DNA from: Fragilariopsis cylindrus CCMP1102
Taxonomy: Eukaryota > Bacillariophyta > Bacillariophyceae > Bacillariales > Bacillariaceae
Assembly (NCBI GenBank): GCA_900095095.1
Contig: FMBT01000475.1
Location: forward strand, 1-64,000
Direction of reading: 5' to 3'
Length of the DNA stretch: 64,000 nt
Shown piece after piece: positions 35,277-47,043 of this stretch. The position numbers and the translations under genes are program-made. The first letter of the stretch is position 1, and every line of letters starts with the position of its first letter. Under the pieces are notes generated by a model, which saw only the letters and a program-made list of their open reading frames with translations, was not told the DNA's origin and did no database searches.

Positions 35277-36101
35277 ATGAATTACCTCTTTTTACTGCCG
35301 CTCCTTTCGGTAGTCGCCCTCTCGACTGCTGGTGCCGCCGAAGAAACCAACGGGCACGGCTGCACTGACGCTACCCTCCCACGGCTGGATGTGCCTCACT
35401 GCAGTAGTGGGACAAGCGGCGTTGCCACAATTAACCGACGGCTCGTAACCCTCAAAGACGATTTTCCGGAGAGCACTGTCGAACTTTGTTACACGGACAT
35501 TTCCCTCGAGCTCAAGTTTCAGGCCCAGGATGAAATTTCGTTCCTAGTCAATGAAACCTACGTGAATAACGATTCCATTTGGATGTGGACGGTGATGGAA
35601 GCGTTCATTGCCACAGGAGATCATGATCCCACCGAATACCTCGAGTTTGAGGTGGCGCCCAACAACGTCATCTATACAGCGAGGATCCATAACCCGAACA
35701 AGGATTTTACAAAACATTCGGCGGCTTTCATTGACGACTGGGATTCCTACCCCATCACATCCGAAACCACACGTGATGTCGAGGCACAGACGTGGACCTC
35801 GGATGTTTCACTGCCATTAAGTATGTTCAATGTCGCGGCACCGGAAGGAACGCATTGGCGGATGAACTTTTTCCGGACTTTTTATGCGAGCAGCACAGAT
35901 TCGACCGCCGAACAAGAATATGGCGCTTGGAATCCGAACAAACTCGTTAGTTTTCATCAGTCACCCTGCTTTGGTAAGGTTCGATTGGATGGAGACGACA
36001 AAGCCGCGTCTGAAAAGTGTGACGAGCCATCATTGTCAGGCGGGAAGTCAAGCAAGAGCAAGAGCGGAAAAACGAAACTCGTCAAGAGGACAAGAGTATA
36101 A
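35277..36101 (+). CDS. Secreted CBM9-like (carbohydrate-binding) protein, GC-rich
   Basis: 274 residues, single exon, start at MNYLFLLPLLSVVALSTAG, a clean signal peptide ending near GAAEE. The mature part matches the CBM9-like beta-sandwich seen at the end of many secreted proteins: LCYTDISLELKFQAQDE, WTVMEAFIATG, YLEFEVAPNNVIYTARI, then THWRMNFFRTF, YGAWNPN and FHQSPCFGKVRL. The WRxNFFR and FHxPxxFG words close to the end are the most diagnostic. The tail (about 245-274) is Ser/Lys rich. The gene is much richer in G and C than its neighbours (GCC, CTC and CCG codons) and has no frame damage. It sits between the methyltransferase gene and a copied piece of it. Likely an extracellular glycan-binding protein. 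Confidence 0.8.
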   Translation: MNYLFLLPLLSVVALSTAGAAEETNGHGCTDATLPRLDVPHCSSGTSGVATINRRLVTLKDDFPESTVELCYTDISLELKFQAQDEISFLVNETYVNNDSIWMWTVMEAFIATGDHDPTEYLEFEVAPNNVIYTARIHNPNKDFTKHSAAFIDDWDSYPITSETTRDVEAQTWTSDVSLPLSMFNVAAPEGTHWRMNFFRTFYASSTDSTAEQEYGAWNPNKLVSFHQSPCFGKVRLDGDDKAASEKCDEPSLSGGKSSKSKSGKTKLVKRTRV

Positions 36102-36294
36102 ACACAGACAGAATACTGGACGCAAATATTATTGTGTGGTGTTACCTATTTTATTTTATATAGTATATTATTATTGTTTACTTCTGCTTGTTACTGTGCT
36201 TTTGTTTCACATCACAGTGTTGTTTTCAATTAAGCGTGCCATAATTTTCCTGTCATCTTACAAGACAAAATAAATTTTCTCTATGTTTAGGTAA

Positions 36295-36402
36295 TTCATA
36301 CAATACAAATACAAATATCAAATTATTTGTACTAAAGCCATGTTGATTACCAGGGATGGTTCATGCAAAGCGTAAAGAATTTTTTTCATTTGATAAAGAT
36401 TA
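36295..36402 (+). pseudogene. Truncated copy of part of the methyltransferase gene
   Basis: About 108 bases match 34029-34135 of the methyltransferase gene, with roughly one difference in eight. The shared words include AAATTATTTGTA, TAAAGCCATG, TTACCAGGGATGGT and CATGCAAAGCGTAA. The copied piece would cover KLFVLKPC...GMVHAKRKE, but has no start or end of its own and lacks the rest of the gene. Confidence 0.85.
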
Positions 36403-37056
36403 TTCGTGGATTGATATAATTACAGCAATATACACAATATACAAATACAACAATATACACGATGATCTAATCTATTCGGGGAGGAATGGACGATCGTAAC
36501 CGCAACGAACGGATCCGATTGATATATACGTACAGTATCTATTCATTGTTAATGAACACACATAGTAGTACTTATCAATTTAAATATAGCATATAGTATG
36601 ATTCAATTGTAATTTCCTATATCTATTTATAATTACCTTCTTGTATTGTGTATCGATCCATCATTATCTTTGTTTTTGATGTCTCTTATTGCGGTTAAAA
36701 GGGGTTACTTTAACCCTAATATTTTAAGGTTTTAGCGTAGCGCGTGTAATTTTGATCACGATAGCGCGGTCACTTAATCAGGGGAATAATAATCGCTAAA
36801 CGCGAGGCGGTCGCGTGCAGTATCTCATTTTTGTATAAAATAAATATGTAGAACAATGGAAAAGCATCGCTGAACCCATAGAAGATCAAAAATATTAATC
36901 ATCGATCCGATACCGTATAACAGAAGAAACTGTAGGATATCGATGGACTACATATCCTACATGTACATCCAAATATCTATCATTCCATACCACGCTCCTT
37001 GCTCCTCTGATTAATAGGATAACAACCCTATCTTATTATTATTTTTATTTGGTATC
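36403..37056. other. Intergenic region
   Basis: AT-rich. A short ATACACAATATACAAATACAACAATATACAC repeat-like stretch lies near 36429-36460, and CGCG-containing words (GTAGCGCG, GATAGCGCGG, AACGCGAGGCGG) lie near 36735-36815. No coding frame is seen. It is the 5' flank of the gene at 37057. Confidence 0.4.
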
Positions 37057-37150
37057 ATGAGGGTAGACCAACCTCAAACAGCACCCGCTTCGGCAGGAGG
37101 AAGCGGTAGTGATCTAATTCAGAATATGTGGAATTCTATCTTTCATTCTG

Positions 37151-37182
<32 letters not shown>

Positions 37183-40100
37183 CATGGTAAAGATGGTAGA
37201 AATGATAGTAATGGTACAAAGAAGAATGACACTGGTAGTTCATTATTAGTAGCAGACAACATGAACAGCAATCCTGCGGAACAAAGAGATGACGACGTTG
37301 GTGACGATTTTCTCGGAGAAAGAGTAAGAAGTCTTGAATTTAACCCAGCAAAAGTTTACAAGTTTGTTGATGATATTGATTCTGATTCTTGTTCTGCTTC
37401 TAGTGACAGTGACAGTGACAATGACAGTGACACTTATGATATTGATAATGATATTTATGACAATAGTACAAGTAGGGGAATGTTACCAGTAGAAATAAAA
37501 GATTTATATACGGGAATGTCAAAAAAATCTGATGAGGTTGATGGTGATGGTGATGACTACAACAACAAGGAGGTCCTGTACGAGGAATCGAACCTTGCAA
37601 GACAAGAAGAACCACCAACATCACCAAGATCAAGACTTCAAAAACTACTATTTCAAAAGCATCGCTCGTCTACTTCAATGGCAACGCCAACACCATCAGC
37701 AACACCACCAACACTCTCGCATTCAGAAGAACTTAAGAATGCATGTGCTCGTGGTAGTATTCCGTTCCTTCGTCCGACGAAAACAAAAGTAAAATCAGGC
37801 AGTAGTAACAACTACCGCAATAATGCATCTTCATCAATGGCAACACCATTATCGTCATCATCATCAGCAGCAGCAGTAGCAGCAGCGGCACATTCAGAAG
37901 AACTTAAGAATGCAATTACTAGTCATTATAAGCAACGTAGTCTTGGTAGTAGTACTCCATTCCTTCGACCGACGCCGAAAGCTAAATTAGGCAGTAATAA
38001 AGATGCTACTTTATCACCATCATCGGTATCATCCTCGAAGTTAGGACTGCCGCCAATATCACCAAAGAAATATTCAATATCTAAAATAAAAAATGCACAG
38101 CAAAATAATCCAAACCCAAAAGCAGACGAATTCTTTTTAGAGATTAAAAAGTGGCATAATAAATTCAAATTGCGTGATATAGAAAAAGATAAACCACCAT
38201 CATTTGATATTAATATATCATATTCTAATAAGAATGGTATTGTTGTTGATGATAATGAAAACATTGCAGATGAAAATGTTGGTAATAACAACAAAATCAA
38301 CGACGACGGTTACGATTACGATGTTGACAACACCATACACGATCAAACCATGCCAACTTTTTTAATACAAGACAACAGCGTCAATGATAGTGTTAATGAT
38401 GACGATAACGAGGATGGTAACGATAATGATGACGATGATAGTAGCAAGATAAAATCGTTGGTGAAGTCGAAAGAAACTACGACGACGAAGAATAGGAAAA
38501 AGAAAAAGAAATTTTGGAAAGTACGTGGTATATTCAAGGAGCGTAGTAATGCAACATCAAGTAAACCCAGTAACATCGATACCATTCGTACCTGTATTGC
38601 GAATGACAATAATGATAATGATGATCCTGATAATAATATCACCGAAGAAGGTATTGAGATATCAAACGAAAAACAACAACAAAGCTATGGTAACAACGAT
38701 GACGGGAAGTTGTTGTTGTTGGAGGAGGAGAAGGAATCTATAGATAGGAACGATGATGTAATCGAAACCACCAAAAAAGCTGGTGTACAAGTATTCCATA
38801 TCAAAAGGGAGAAAGCTGCTGTAGCTGTTGTTGATGATTATTCCAAAACGATAAGGACAACGACGATGAAGAAGAACAAGAATCTACAACAACAACAACC
38901 GAACTTCATGCAGGAGCGAGAAATAGTCAAAAAAGATACCACTACCACCACTGCGGCCTTATCCAAGAACAAGAAGAAGAGAGAGATAAAGAAGAGCAAA
39001 CAGAAACATAAATGGATCTTCTGGAATAAAAAGATGAAGGACGAGGAACAACAACAGAGTGTTTTGTTGAATGATCCACTTTTGAATAATGAATTTATTG
39101 AAGTAACAAAACCCCGTACAGGTCATTCTAAGGTGGGTAAAAGAGAGGTAAAGGAGATAACGAACCATGACGGTTCTCAGATGAATATTATTATAGCATC
39201 CTCCCAATCTACAACAAACTCCCGATCTGCAACAACAATAACAGATGACCATGATTCTGTGAAGCAGTCAAACCAGATTCCTACCCCCGTATCTATTATA
39301 ACTGTTACTACTCAAGACCAAAGGGATAGCGACGTTGGTGTTGGTACTGAAGACGATCACCACCGCGAAGATCATCGAGATGATAGCACCGACGATAGCA
39401 CCAAAATACAACTAATCGATGGTAAAAACGACGAGAAACATGGACATGGGATGATTTCTAATGTCGACGAGCTCTGCGACGATAAATTAGACGATGTTAC
39501 CATCACATCTATCGGTATTGAGATAGAACATTTGGAGGAAGATAAGGGTGACGTCAAGAACGAGAACAAAAAGAAGAATAAATACTGGAACATATCAGAC
39601 TTGTTTCGAACGACAAGGAAAAAAGATAATGATGAAAAAGTGTCCGAGACTAGTGATTGTGGTACTACTATGGCTGCCATTCCTTTGAGTATGCATGAGC
39701 TGGAAGACAACGGAGTAAGGTCGAATGATGAAAATAAATCATCGTCGGGTGTACAGCAACAAACGTACAACGAGAAAACACTTGGACTGGCACAATCATC
39801 AACGAAAAAGCCTATTAAGTTACCCGAAATATCATTCGAAGATAGACTAAGCAATTTCATCTCTCTTGAGGCAGCTAATCGTGAAGCCGTTCAACAATGC
39901 ACAACAACGGTGATCGACGATAAGGAAAGCAGCAAGTCAACCGCACTACTACTTAACGTGGCAGAAAAGTCAGTTGTCATGAACAACAATAACGAAAGTG
40001 AAACAAAGGAAACAAATCATCCCGATGTTAATTTACCAAAAGATGAGGAGGAGGGAAAAGGAACAAATATCGTAGCGACGACTGCCGAAGTCCTTCAAGT

Positions 40101-41165
40101 CCTCGAGGAGGGAGATGCAACTGTACTAGCAGCACCAGAAAAGAAGAAGACAGGTTTACTATGGACGCAAGTGCTGACAAAAATGAGATCGATGATATAT
40201 TCACAATTGATACTCCAGAAGAAGAAGGCGTGTTTAATACATACTCAAGTGCTGACAAAGATGAGGTTTGGAGTCGTGATGTGAAGGACGTAGTGAAGGG
40301 TTCCAGTCCGATTTTGGGCTTGGTGGAGTCTAGTACTGCGATGCCAACGATAAGTGCTGATACGGATAAAATATCAAGTGTACCCGAATCGCCTCCTTCG
40401 TGTTCCGATTCGAAAACAAGAAGTACTAGTGAAGTTTGTAATGAGTCCACGACTTCCGGTATGACCGAGGCTACTAGAAATAGTGGCGTAATTGTTCCCA
40501 GTATGCCGACCAAATTGCCATCGCGGGTTAATTCAAAGGTAAGCGCTGGCAAAAATATTGACAAACAACAAAAGAAAAAGAGAGAAACCGATAGTAAGCC
40601 ATCATCATTGGAAATGATCACCCTGAAGAATAACACCACAGACAGCATCACGAAGAAGAGTACTCAACGCACGAAGACAGCTACTACGCCCAGCATTTCT
40701 CTTCGAGAGCAGCCGCCGCAGCAAAAGCAGCGTACTCAGAAGGATAATATTCAATGTGCGAAATCCATCGAAAAGGGTAAGACGAAGAAGAGTGACCGTA
40801 TATCTACTGCAAAAGTTCAAAAGTCTACGAATCCCTTTGGGAATAAAGATACTGAAAAAGACAAAAAATCTGAGAAGAAGAGAAAACCGGAACTGTCATC
40901 TACCAGCCTCTTTGTTGGGAAAGATACTAGAAAAGAAAAACGCAAGGAAAGAAAGGCGCAAATGTCTACGACACTCTTTGGAAAAGATACTGAAGAGGTA
41001 AAATACGGTGGGAAAAAAGCAGAATTATCTACGACCCTTTTTGGCGCTGGCGGAAACCGACAAAAGAACCAGCAACAACAGAAGAGGAATAAGAAAAAAG
41101 AGAACAAGACGAGTACCGAGAGGAAGTCGAAACTGCTATCTTACACATTATTCCAGAATTCATAA
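37057..41165 (+). CDS. Giant acidic/basic low-complexity protein
   Basis: Open from the ATG at 37057 to about 40150. The frame changes by one base in AGAAAAGAAGAAG (near 40145), then stays open to 41165, about 1,370 residues in all. No domain is recognised. Features: an Asn run (37151-37180), Asp-rich stretches, two related segments HSEELKNAC...PFLRPTKTK and HSEELKNAI...PFLRPTPKAK, short basic blocks KKKKKFWKVRGIFKE, KQKHKWIFWNKKMK and KNKYWNISDLF (each Lys-rich then Trp), and a C-terminal set of STTLFGKDTE repeats (four to five copies of a T-LFG(K) unit). The Lys-Trp blocks recur at about 38500, 39000 and 39570 and may be membrane- or partner-binding motifs. Function is unknown. Confidence 0.65.
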
Positions 41166-43712
41166 TTGAAAGTAACCAAATAACAACAATTCTTGCTTCA
41201 AATTTTATCTGATTCGTGTCATATGTTTTTGCTACAGGGAGGTATATATAGTGTCTTGTTTTTGGCCTCTGAGCATTACATTGTTCTAGGTAGTATATTG
41301 TATAGGCTTGATAATAAAGAGCGTTCTTCTAATACAGTACTAGGTTTGTTTTATCGTAGAGAGCTACAACACAATTAATTTGTTATGTGTATTAGCAGGA
41401 CAAGAGCCAGTGATATTTTGCACTGAACCTCTCGTTTTTTTTTTGATGCATACACACAAACTCCCACTTCTCCTTCTCTAAACATTATTCTCCTGTGGTT
41501 GACATAATATATTATATCACCACGCATCCAAAAGTGGTCAATGCCATATTGTTGTGGTTTTGATGAATTGATGGATGATGCAGTAATTTTGGTTTGTTTT
41601 GTGCAACAACCTTCTTCCTTGGTCTGCAAATTGGTAGAAAATTAACTGCCCCCAAAGCAGAGTTTATCCCTTGCAATATGCCTTCATCCACAGTTTTTGA
41701 TTCCATTAGAACATATCTAGTCTCTTTTTTTGGAATGAACATAGTTTATACTACCAGCCCTCTATTTTGTTTACCAAAAATTGTATCCTAATTTATAGAG
41801 ATCATTGCTTGGTCTGCAGAATATCTCTGCAATCTCCAAGGTCAAATCATAGCTCCACTCCACAAGTAAACATGAGAGTATTGTTATCAGACATGCTCCA
41901 GTCTTAAAGTTGTTGAAAGATAATGCAATTGTTTTATGACCCAGAGAGTATTAGAAGGGGGAACCAATTATTGACAGGTGTGTTTGATTTTTGATATTGT
42001 ACATACCTGCCTTCTTTGTGGATGGAATAGCAGTGGTCCCACCACAGGAGTAATATCCACCAAATATCTTCCCTGTTAGGCAAGTCTTAACTGCAAGTTC
42101 AATTATTGATCGCAATGAGTTAGGGTTTTATCTGAACGAGGGAAAAACTGTATCAACCCTTGAATATTCAATATGCCCAGTATGACAGTAAAGAAGGTTA
42201 TTCTAGATAGATATTGTACAGGGGGGCTACAAGCTACTCTTCAGTTAAACTTTAGAACAATTGCACATGTATATTTATGATTTCTCTTGCTTTCTTGTTT
42301 TGTACCTGCCGTGAAAGCCCAAGGTAAGAACATACACCAAGCCGGAACTTACCTACCTACGCCACAAAGGCTCTACTTTGTTATCATTACCATGTACTAT
42401 TTTAGGAATTGTTTGCTGAAAGTTCTATTAAAAAGTCCCTAACAAATGAGATAGTTTGTTGTTCATTTCTATTGAGAATCATGTTTTTATTCCGCAACTA
42501 CAGGAAAGGAATGCTGTAGGAGGCATACATAATGTTCCAGTACATTATGTAGATGCTGGTGCACCTGACCTGGCAGGTGTTGTCATCTGCAACCTTTTTT
42601 TTGAGATATTTTGTTGTGTGTACACATATTATTCTTGCTATGGTGGTGTTAGTAACAACAGTAGTGTAGGCTATTGCTTGACCTCCGAAGGGGCTAATAT
42701 GACTAACCAATATAATTATGTTGTATTGAACATGTGTAGAGGTAATGTTAGAACAATTGGATACTATCAATTGTTTCAGAAAGCCATACATATAGTTGGG
42801 GTGCCATGGGTCAAAACCCAACAGCACACTGAAAACCCTAAAATAACAAAACTGTGTGCAATCAACGCCTTGATGCACCATCAATATGGACTTAGTACAC
42901 AAAAAATATTATATGGAGCATACCTACAAGGACCACATAATGCTTATTTAGGACCCAAAATAAGCTTTTCCACTTTTATGCACACCTAAGCTGGATCATC
43001 AACACAAAGCACCAAGAGTAAGTTCCCTTTGGTATATATGGTGCACCCCATCCACATATTTTGGGATGATTCACCTTTTTGAGTGTACTATATGTCACCA
43101 AAACACTGCAAATGGGCTGTATATCATCACACAAAGTGGTACTTATTGTATTATATACTGCAGAGGAACTTAATTTGTTTGTCTCTGTATCATCATAGAG
43201 GTTTACTCTTCATAAAAAATATGAGAGTGATCTTCCTTATTATGACTGACTGACTGACTGACTGACTGGCAGAAACATAGATTTATGTGTTGACGTTGGT
43301 ACAGGTGCCTCAGATGGTACTTCGTACGTGGTTATTACAAGGCCGTTATTTTAATTAATTTAACAATTTTTGTATCTCATTTTTCTCATTTTCGCTTGAC
43401 TTTTTATTCGTTTCTGTATACTTTTTATATATGAGAGCGTGCTGACGTCCGTTATGCAATCGTGCACACAAAATCAAAAATAAACGATCAAATAATAAAT
43501 AGAGATGATGTATCAATTGTCAACGAGAAATTCGAAAGGATCGAAAAATTTGTTCGTCGCGCCGTTCTACATTCAACATACCGTTTTGTCATCACTAATC
43601 ATTAAAATAGTTAGTAGAAGTTGAATGGTCAACACACACGGAAAACCCTTCCGTTTTAATAACAAGCTGTAATCGGGACTAGGAAATAGTTCACCATTTT
43701 TAATCATTCAAG
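41166..43712. other. Long gene-free region
   Basis: About 2.5 kb without a convincing gene. The longest frame (42456-42989) has the residue mix of random sequence. The base composition differs from neighbours: fewer triplet microsatellites and a more even mix. A GACT tetranucleotide run stands at about 43244-43268. Possible reasons are an old inserted element or a long untranslated/non-coding transcript. Nothing decisive is seen. Confidence 0.4.
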
Positions 43713-46700
43713 ATGATGCTGTATCTTAACACTATAACTATGATGGGGTGGTCCCTAGCTCTATCGAGGCCAAGAGTTGCTAGAGGACAAGTAGTAAAAC
43801 CCACCCCAACCTACCGAGTTCGATCAGGTCTCAGAAAACGGGATTTACAACAGGCAGTTTTTGACCCATTAGATATGATACTTTCTTTCTCTGATGATGG
43901 TTCAGCTAGAGAGGATGAATTTTATTTGGACCTATTTGAAACTCCTGATACATTAACAAACCCAGAGTCAACGTTCGCTATATCAACTGCAATGAATGCT
44001 TACCTTCTCCCCGAAATTAATGATTACTTTGATGATATGAATTCTGTCGAGAAGGTTTCTTCGGAGATATTAAGTCTTAATCAACGATATGAAACTACCG
44101 TGAACTCATCTGGACAAGCCAATACTCGTAAGGGTACAGAAGCTAGGATGAAAGTTATTCTAACTTTCGATCAATCTCCTTCCCCGAAAACGGAAGCTGT
44201 TCTAGATGCAACCAGACTAATAATGACTAATATGACATACTTCGTCACAAACTTGTCAAGTGCTCTTCCACAAACAGATGATGACAACGAACTTAGTGGA
44301 GTGTACGAGGCTATTCGAAGAGAAATACGCATTCCTACTTTTGTTGAGCCCCCCGAAAATATTGTAATCGCCGTTGTTGATACTGGCGAAGGAGATGTCG
44401 ATAAAACTGATCAGAATATCGTCGCTAATCCAGTCGAAGAATTATCACCTAACGTTCTATCAGCAACTGTTCCAATTGTCCTTATAGTAGCAGTCTTGGC
44501 TGCTATTGTCGTTTTCTTCGTATTCCGAAAGAGAGGTAAACAGATGGTACCAGAATCACCTAAGAATTCGGCTATGTTATATATGGATGTCGAGAATGAG
44601 GTATATAGCATGGATAGAAGCGTTAACACGTCCAAATCACCTGTTTCGCCATTACTTCAGCCGATGCCACCGCACCTTTGCCTTGACACCGATATCCAAT
44701 TCAACATGTCCAATGACAGTGACGTACAGCCTCCAAGTACTCCAGGTACTCCAGGTACAACGGGCACAGGAGGAGGATCAGTATTTTCAGGCCTTGATAG
44801 CGAGTTTGGTGGTGTTCTTTCACCGAGGTCGTTGTCATCTCCTAAGTCAATTATGACAGGTTACACTTGTGGTAGTGCGGCTACTATTCGGGCATCAAAC
44901 CTGAATGTGTCATCTCCGAAGTCAACGATGACAGGCTACACTTGTGGTAGTGCATCTACTATTCAAGCATCAAATCTGAATAATAAAAAGAAAAAATCAA
45001 GTACACCAAAATCACTTGTTACAGGCGGCTCACTGTTCGCTTTCTCGGAGGTAGATGAGGAAAATGATGACACTGAGGATCTCGAATTATTGGAACGAAA
45101 GCAGCCATCCACTACCAAATCTATCGCAAGTCACAATTCTGAGGAGAATGCTTATACTGGAAACGAATTAGAAGGTTCTACGGATGGATCAACAGATGGT
45201 GATACTGATGAAACAGAAGCCATGTCCTCGCTTGAAGGTGTCTCTATTAACTTACCAGTAAAATCAAAGGAGGAAGAAGAAATCGAAGTAACGATAACAC
45301 CTTCTGTTGATAAGGTCGACGGTGTGTTTCAAGTTCTTGCTGACCTCGAAGATATGGAAAGTGCTATTGGACCGCGCGACCCAACGCCTACTGCTTATAT
45401 TGCTAGTACGGCGCGGGATGCCACTCCACGGAAGAGCAACACGGCGATGGATGGAACTTTCGCGTCTCCATTTAAAAGTGGCGGAAAGCACGAAGGAAAT
45501 GACAGCAAAAAGCCAACCGTTAGTGTGGCTAGTAGGGCATCGAATCTCGTGAGTGGCCTCTTCAAAGGAAAACGAAAGAGTGTCAGCACACCTTCCTCGC
45601 CAGTTTCATCGCCGAGAAAAGAAGGAACACTCAGTGCCCCTGCATCTCCAATCCAACATGTCGGTAAACATTGGCTGTTATCGTCCAAAACCAGACAGTC
45701 GAGGACTACCAATATGCCACCGAAATTGGACTATAATGATGATGACTACGATATGAATCTCAGTTGCCCATCTGAAGACGAATCATACAATGACACTATC
45801 AAGGATAGTATCAAGGATAGTCGTCAAATTGTTGATCGAGCACCTCAGGATCCTCCCGAAGACTTTGCTGGAGGTCGACGACACGCTGGCGACAGAATTG
45901 GAGTTGATGGTTCTGCCATGTACCAAAATCTGACTCCCGAAGACTTAGCTGGAGGTCGAAGGCACGCTGGCGACAGAATCGGAGTTGATGGTTCTGCCAT
46001 GTACCAAAATCTGACTCCCGAAGACTTAGCTGGAGGTCGAAGGCACGCTGGCGACAAAATTGGAGATGATGGTTCTGCTATGTATCAAGCAAATGCGATG
46101 GACTTGACTTCCGATGACTTTTTGGCTGGAGGTCGACGACACGCTGGAGATAAAATTGGAGGTGATGGTTCTGCTATGTATCAAGCAAATGCGATGCATC
46201 CGACAGACTGGTCGTATAAGTCCAGCGATGCCGAATCTATTGGAGATTCTACAATCGATGAAACCAACGATAGTGAAAACATGCCAAATCAATACATATT
46301 CAAGAATAATATGAATCTTCTCCTCGATACAGGAACGGACGCTGATAACGAAGATGACGATAGAGAGTCTGCTAATATGCCGAATGAAAGTACTCGTACA
46401 GCATCATCTGTATCTGCAAGTCGTCAACTGATCGATGATTTAGTTTGGTTAGAGAAAAAAATTACTGCAACAGTACGAGAAGAAGAATCTGGAGTCGATA
46501 ATGCCGACTCTTTATCGTTCGATGACAATACTGACGGAGTTTATGAGGAGGAAACATCGAATGATGATTCTATTGTAAATGAGAACCCGGCCTTGTTATC
46601 ATCTGCAGACGTTCATGCTACTAATTCGGCAGCATCAAGTATCGTATGTAAAGACTGTTTTGCTCCACCGGGGAAACTCCATATAGTGATTCATTCTACG

Positions 46701-46895
46701 AAGGATGGACCAGCGGTTCATACGGTAAAAGAGGGAAGTAGCCTGGAAGGGGAAATATTCCCAGGTGACCTGATAATTGCTGTTGATAATGTTGATACAC
46801 GATCTTTTACAGCAGAACAAGTAATGAAAATGATGGCAACGAAGGGTGATAAAGAACGAAAAATTACCGTTCTACACTCCCACGAAGAGGCTTAA
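43713..46895 (+). CDS. Single-pass membrane protein with repeats and C-terminal PDZ domain
   Basis: 1,060 residues, intact, single exon. An N-terminal hydrophobic segment (MMLYLNTITMMGWSLAL) is followed by an ectodomain of about 220 residues with AMNAYLLPEINDYF and FDQSPSPKTEAVLDATR. One membrane span lies near residues 248-271 (VPIVLIVAVLAAIVVFFVF), then FRKRGK. The cytoplasmic part is Ser/Asp rich, with a twice-repeated MTGYTCGSA block (about 44850-44975) and four copies of an AGGRRHAGD(R/K)IG-DGSAMYQ unit (45861-46192). The C-terminus is a PDZ domain (about 985-1058: KLHIVIHSTKDGPAVHTVKE, GDLIIAVDNVDTRSFTAEQV, MMATKGDKERKITVL). A membrane receptor or scaffold is the natural inference. I recognise the repeat as a diatom-type motif but not its role. 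Confidence 0.85.
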   Translation: MMLYLNTITMMGWSLALSRPRVARGQVVKPTPTYRVRSGLRKRDLQQAVFDPLDMILSFSDDGSAREDEFYLDLFETPDTLTNPESTFAISTAMNAYLLPEINDYFDDMNSVEKVSSEILSLNQRYETTVNSSGQANTRKGTEARMKVILTFDQSPSPKTEAVLDATRLIMTNMTYFVTNLSSALPQTDDDNELSGVYEAIRREIRIPTFVEPPENIVIAVVDTGEGDVDKTDQNIVANPVEELSPNVLSATVPIVLIVAVLAAIVVFFVFRKRGKQMVPESPKNSAMLYMDVENEVYSMDRSVNTSKSPVSPLLQPMPPHLCLDTDIQFNMSNDSDVQPPSTPGTPGTTGTGGGSVFSGLDSEFGGVLSPRSLSSPKSIMTGYTCGSAATIRASNLNVSSPKSTMTGYTCGSASTIQASNLNNKKKKSSTPKSLVTGGSLFAFSEVDEENDDTEDLELLERKQPSTTKSIASHNSEENAYTGNELEGSTDGSTDGDTDETEAMSSLEGVSINLPVKSKEEEEIEVTITPSVDKVDGVFQVLADLEDMESAIGPRDPTPTAYIASTARDATPRKSNTAMDGTFASPFKSGGKHEGNDSKKPTVSVASRASNLVSGLFKGKRKSVSTPSSPVSSPRKEGTLSAPASPIQHVGKHWLLSSKTRQSRTTNMPPKLDYNDDDYDMNLSCPSEDESYNDTIKDSIKDSRQIVDRAPQDPPEDFAGGRRHAGDRIGVDGSAMYQNLTPEDLAGGRRHAGDRIGVDGSAMYQNLTPEDLAGGRRHAGDKIGDDGSAMYQANAMDLTSDDFLAGGRRHAGDKIGGDGSAMYQANAMHPTDWSYKSSDAESIGDSTIDETNDSENMPNQYIFKNNMNLLLDTGTDADNEDDDRESANMPNESTRTASSVSASRQLIDDLVWLEKKITATVREEESGVDNADSLSFDDNTDGVYEEETSNDDSIVNENPALLSSADVHATNSAASSIVCKDCFAPPGKLHIVIHSTKDGPAVHTVKEGSSLEGEIFPGDLIIAVDNVDTRSFTAEQVMKMMATKGDKERKITVLHSHEEA
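45861..46192 (+). repeat. Four near-identical 27-34 residue coding repeats
   Basis: Copies begin AGGRRHAGD and end SAMYQ. The first three stand at an 81-base period and are almost identical at DNA level; the fourth is spaced by an extra NAMDLTSDDF. High identity at silent positions suggests recent expansion or gene conversion. Confidence 0.9.
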
Positions 46896-47043
46896 AGAGG
46901 TTTTATGGAAGAAAGCATAAATGATAAGTTGAATAATAAGCAATATGTGTACCTGTTTACATTTTTTATAGAGAATAATTCGAGACAGATTTACTTTTAA
47001 GACATAGATACTCTATTCTATTCTAGTTTTTTCTTCGTATTCT

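Noticed and set aside
37557-37600. tRNA-like T-arm (CGAGGAATCGAACCTTGC) on the minus strand
   Set aside because: It lies within the open frame of the giant protein (EESNLAR) and no acceptor, D-arm or anticodon arm pairs around it.
42456-42989. 177-codon frame
   Set aside because: Residue mix is that of random sequence (Cys/Tyr/His scattered), with no family resemblance and no conserved motif.
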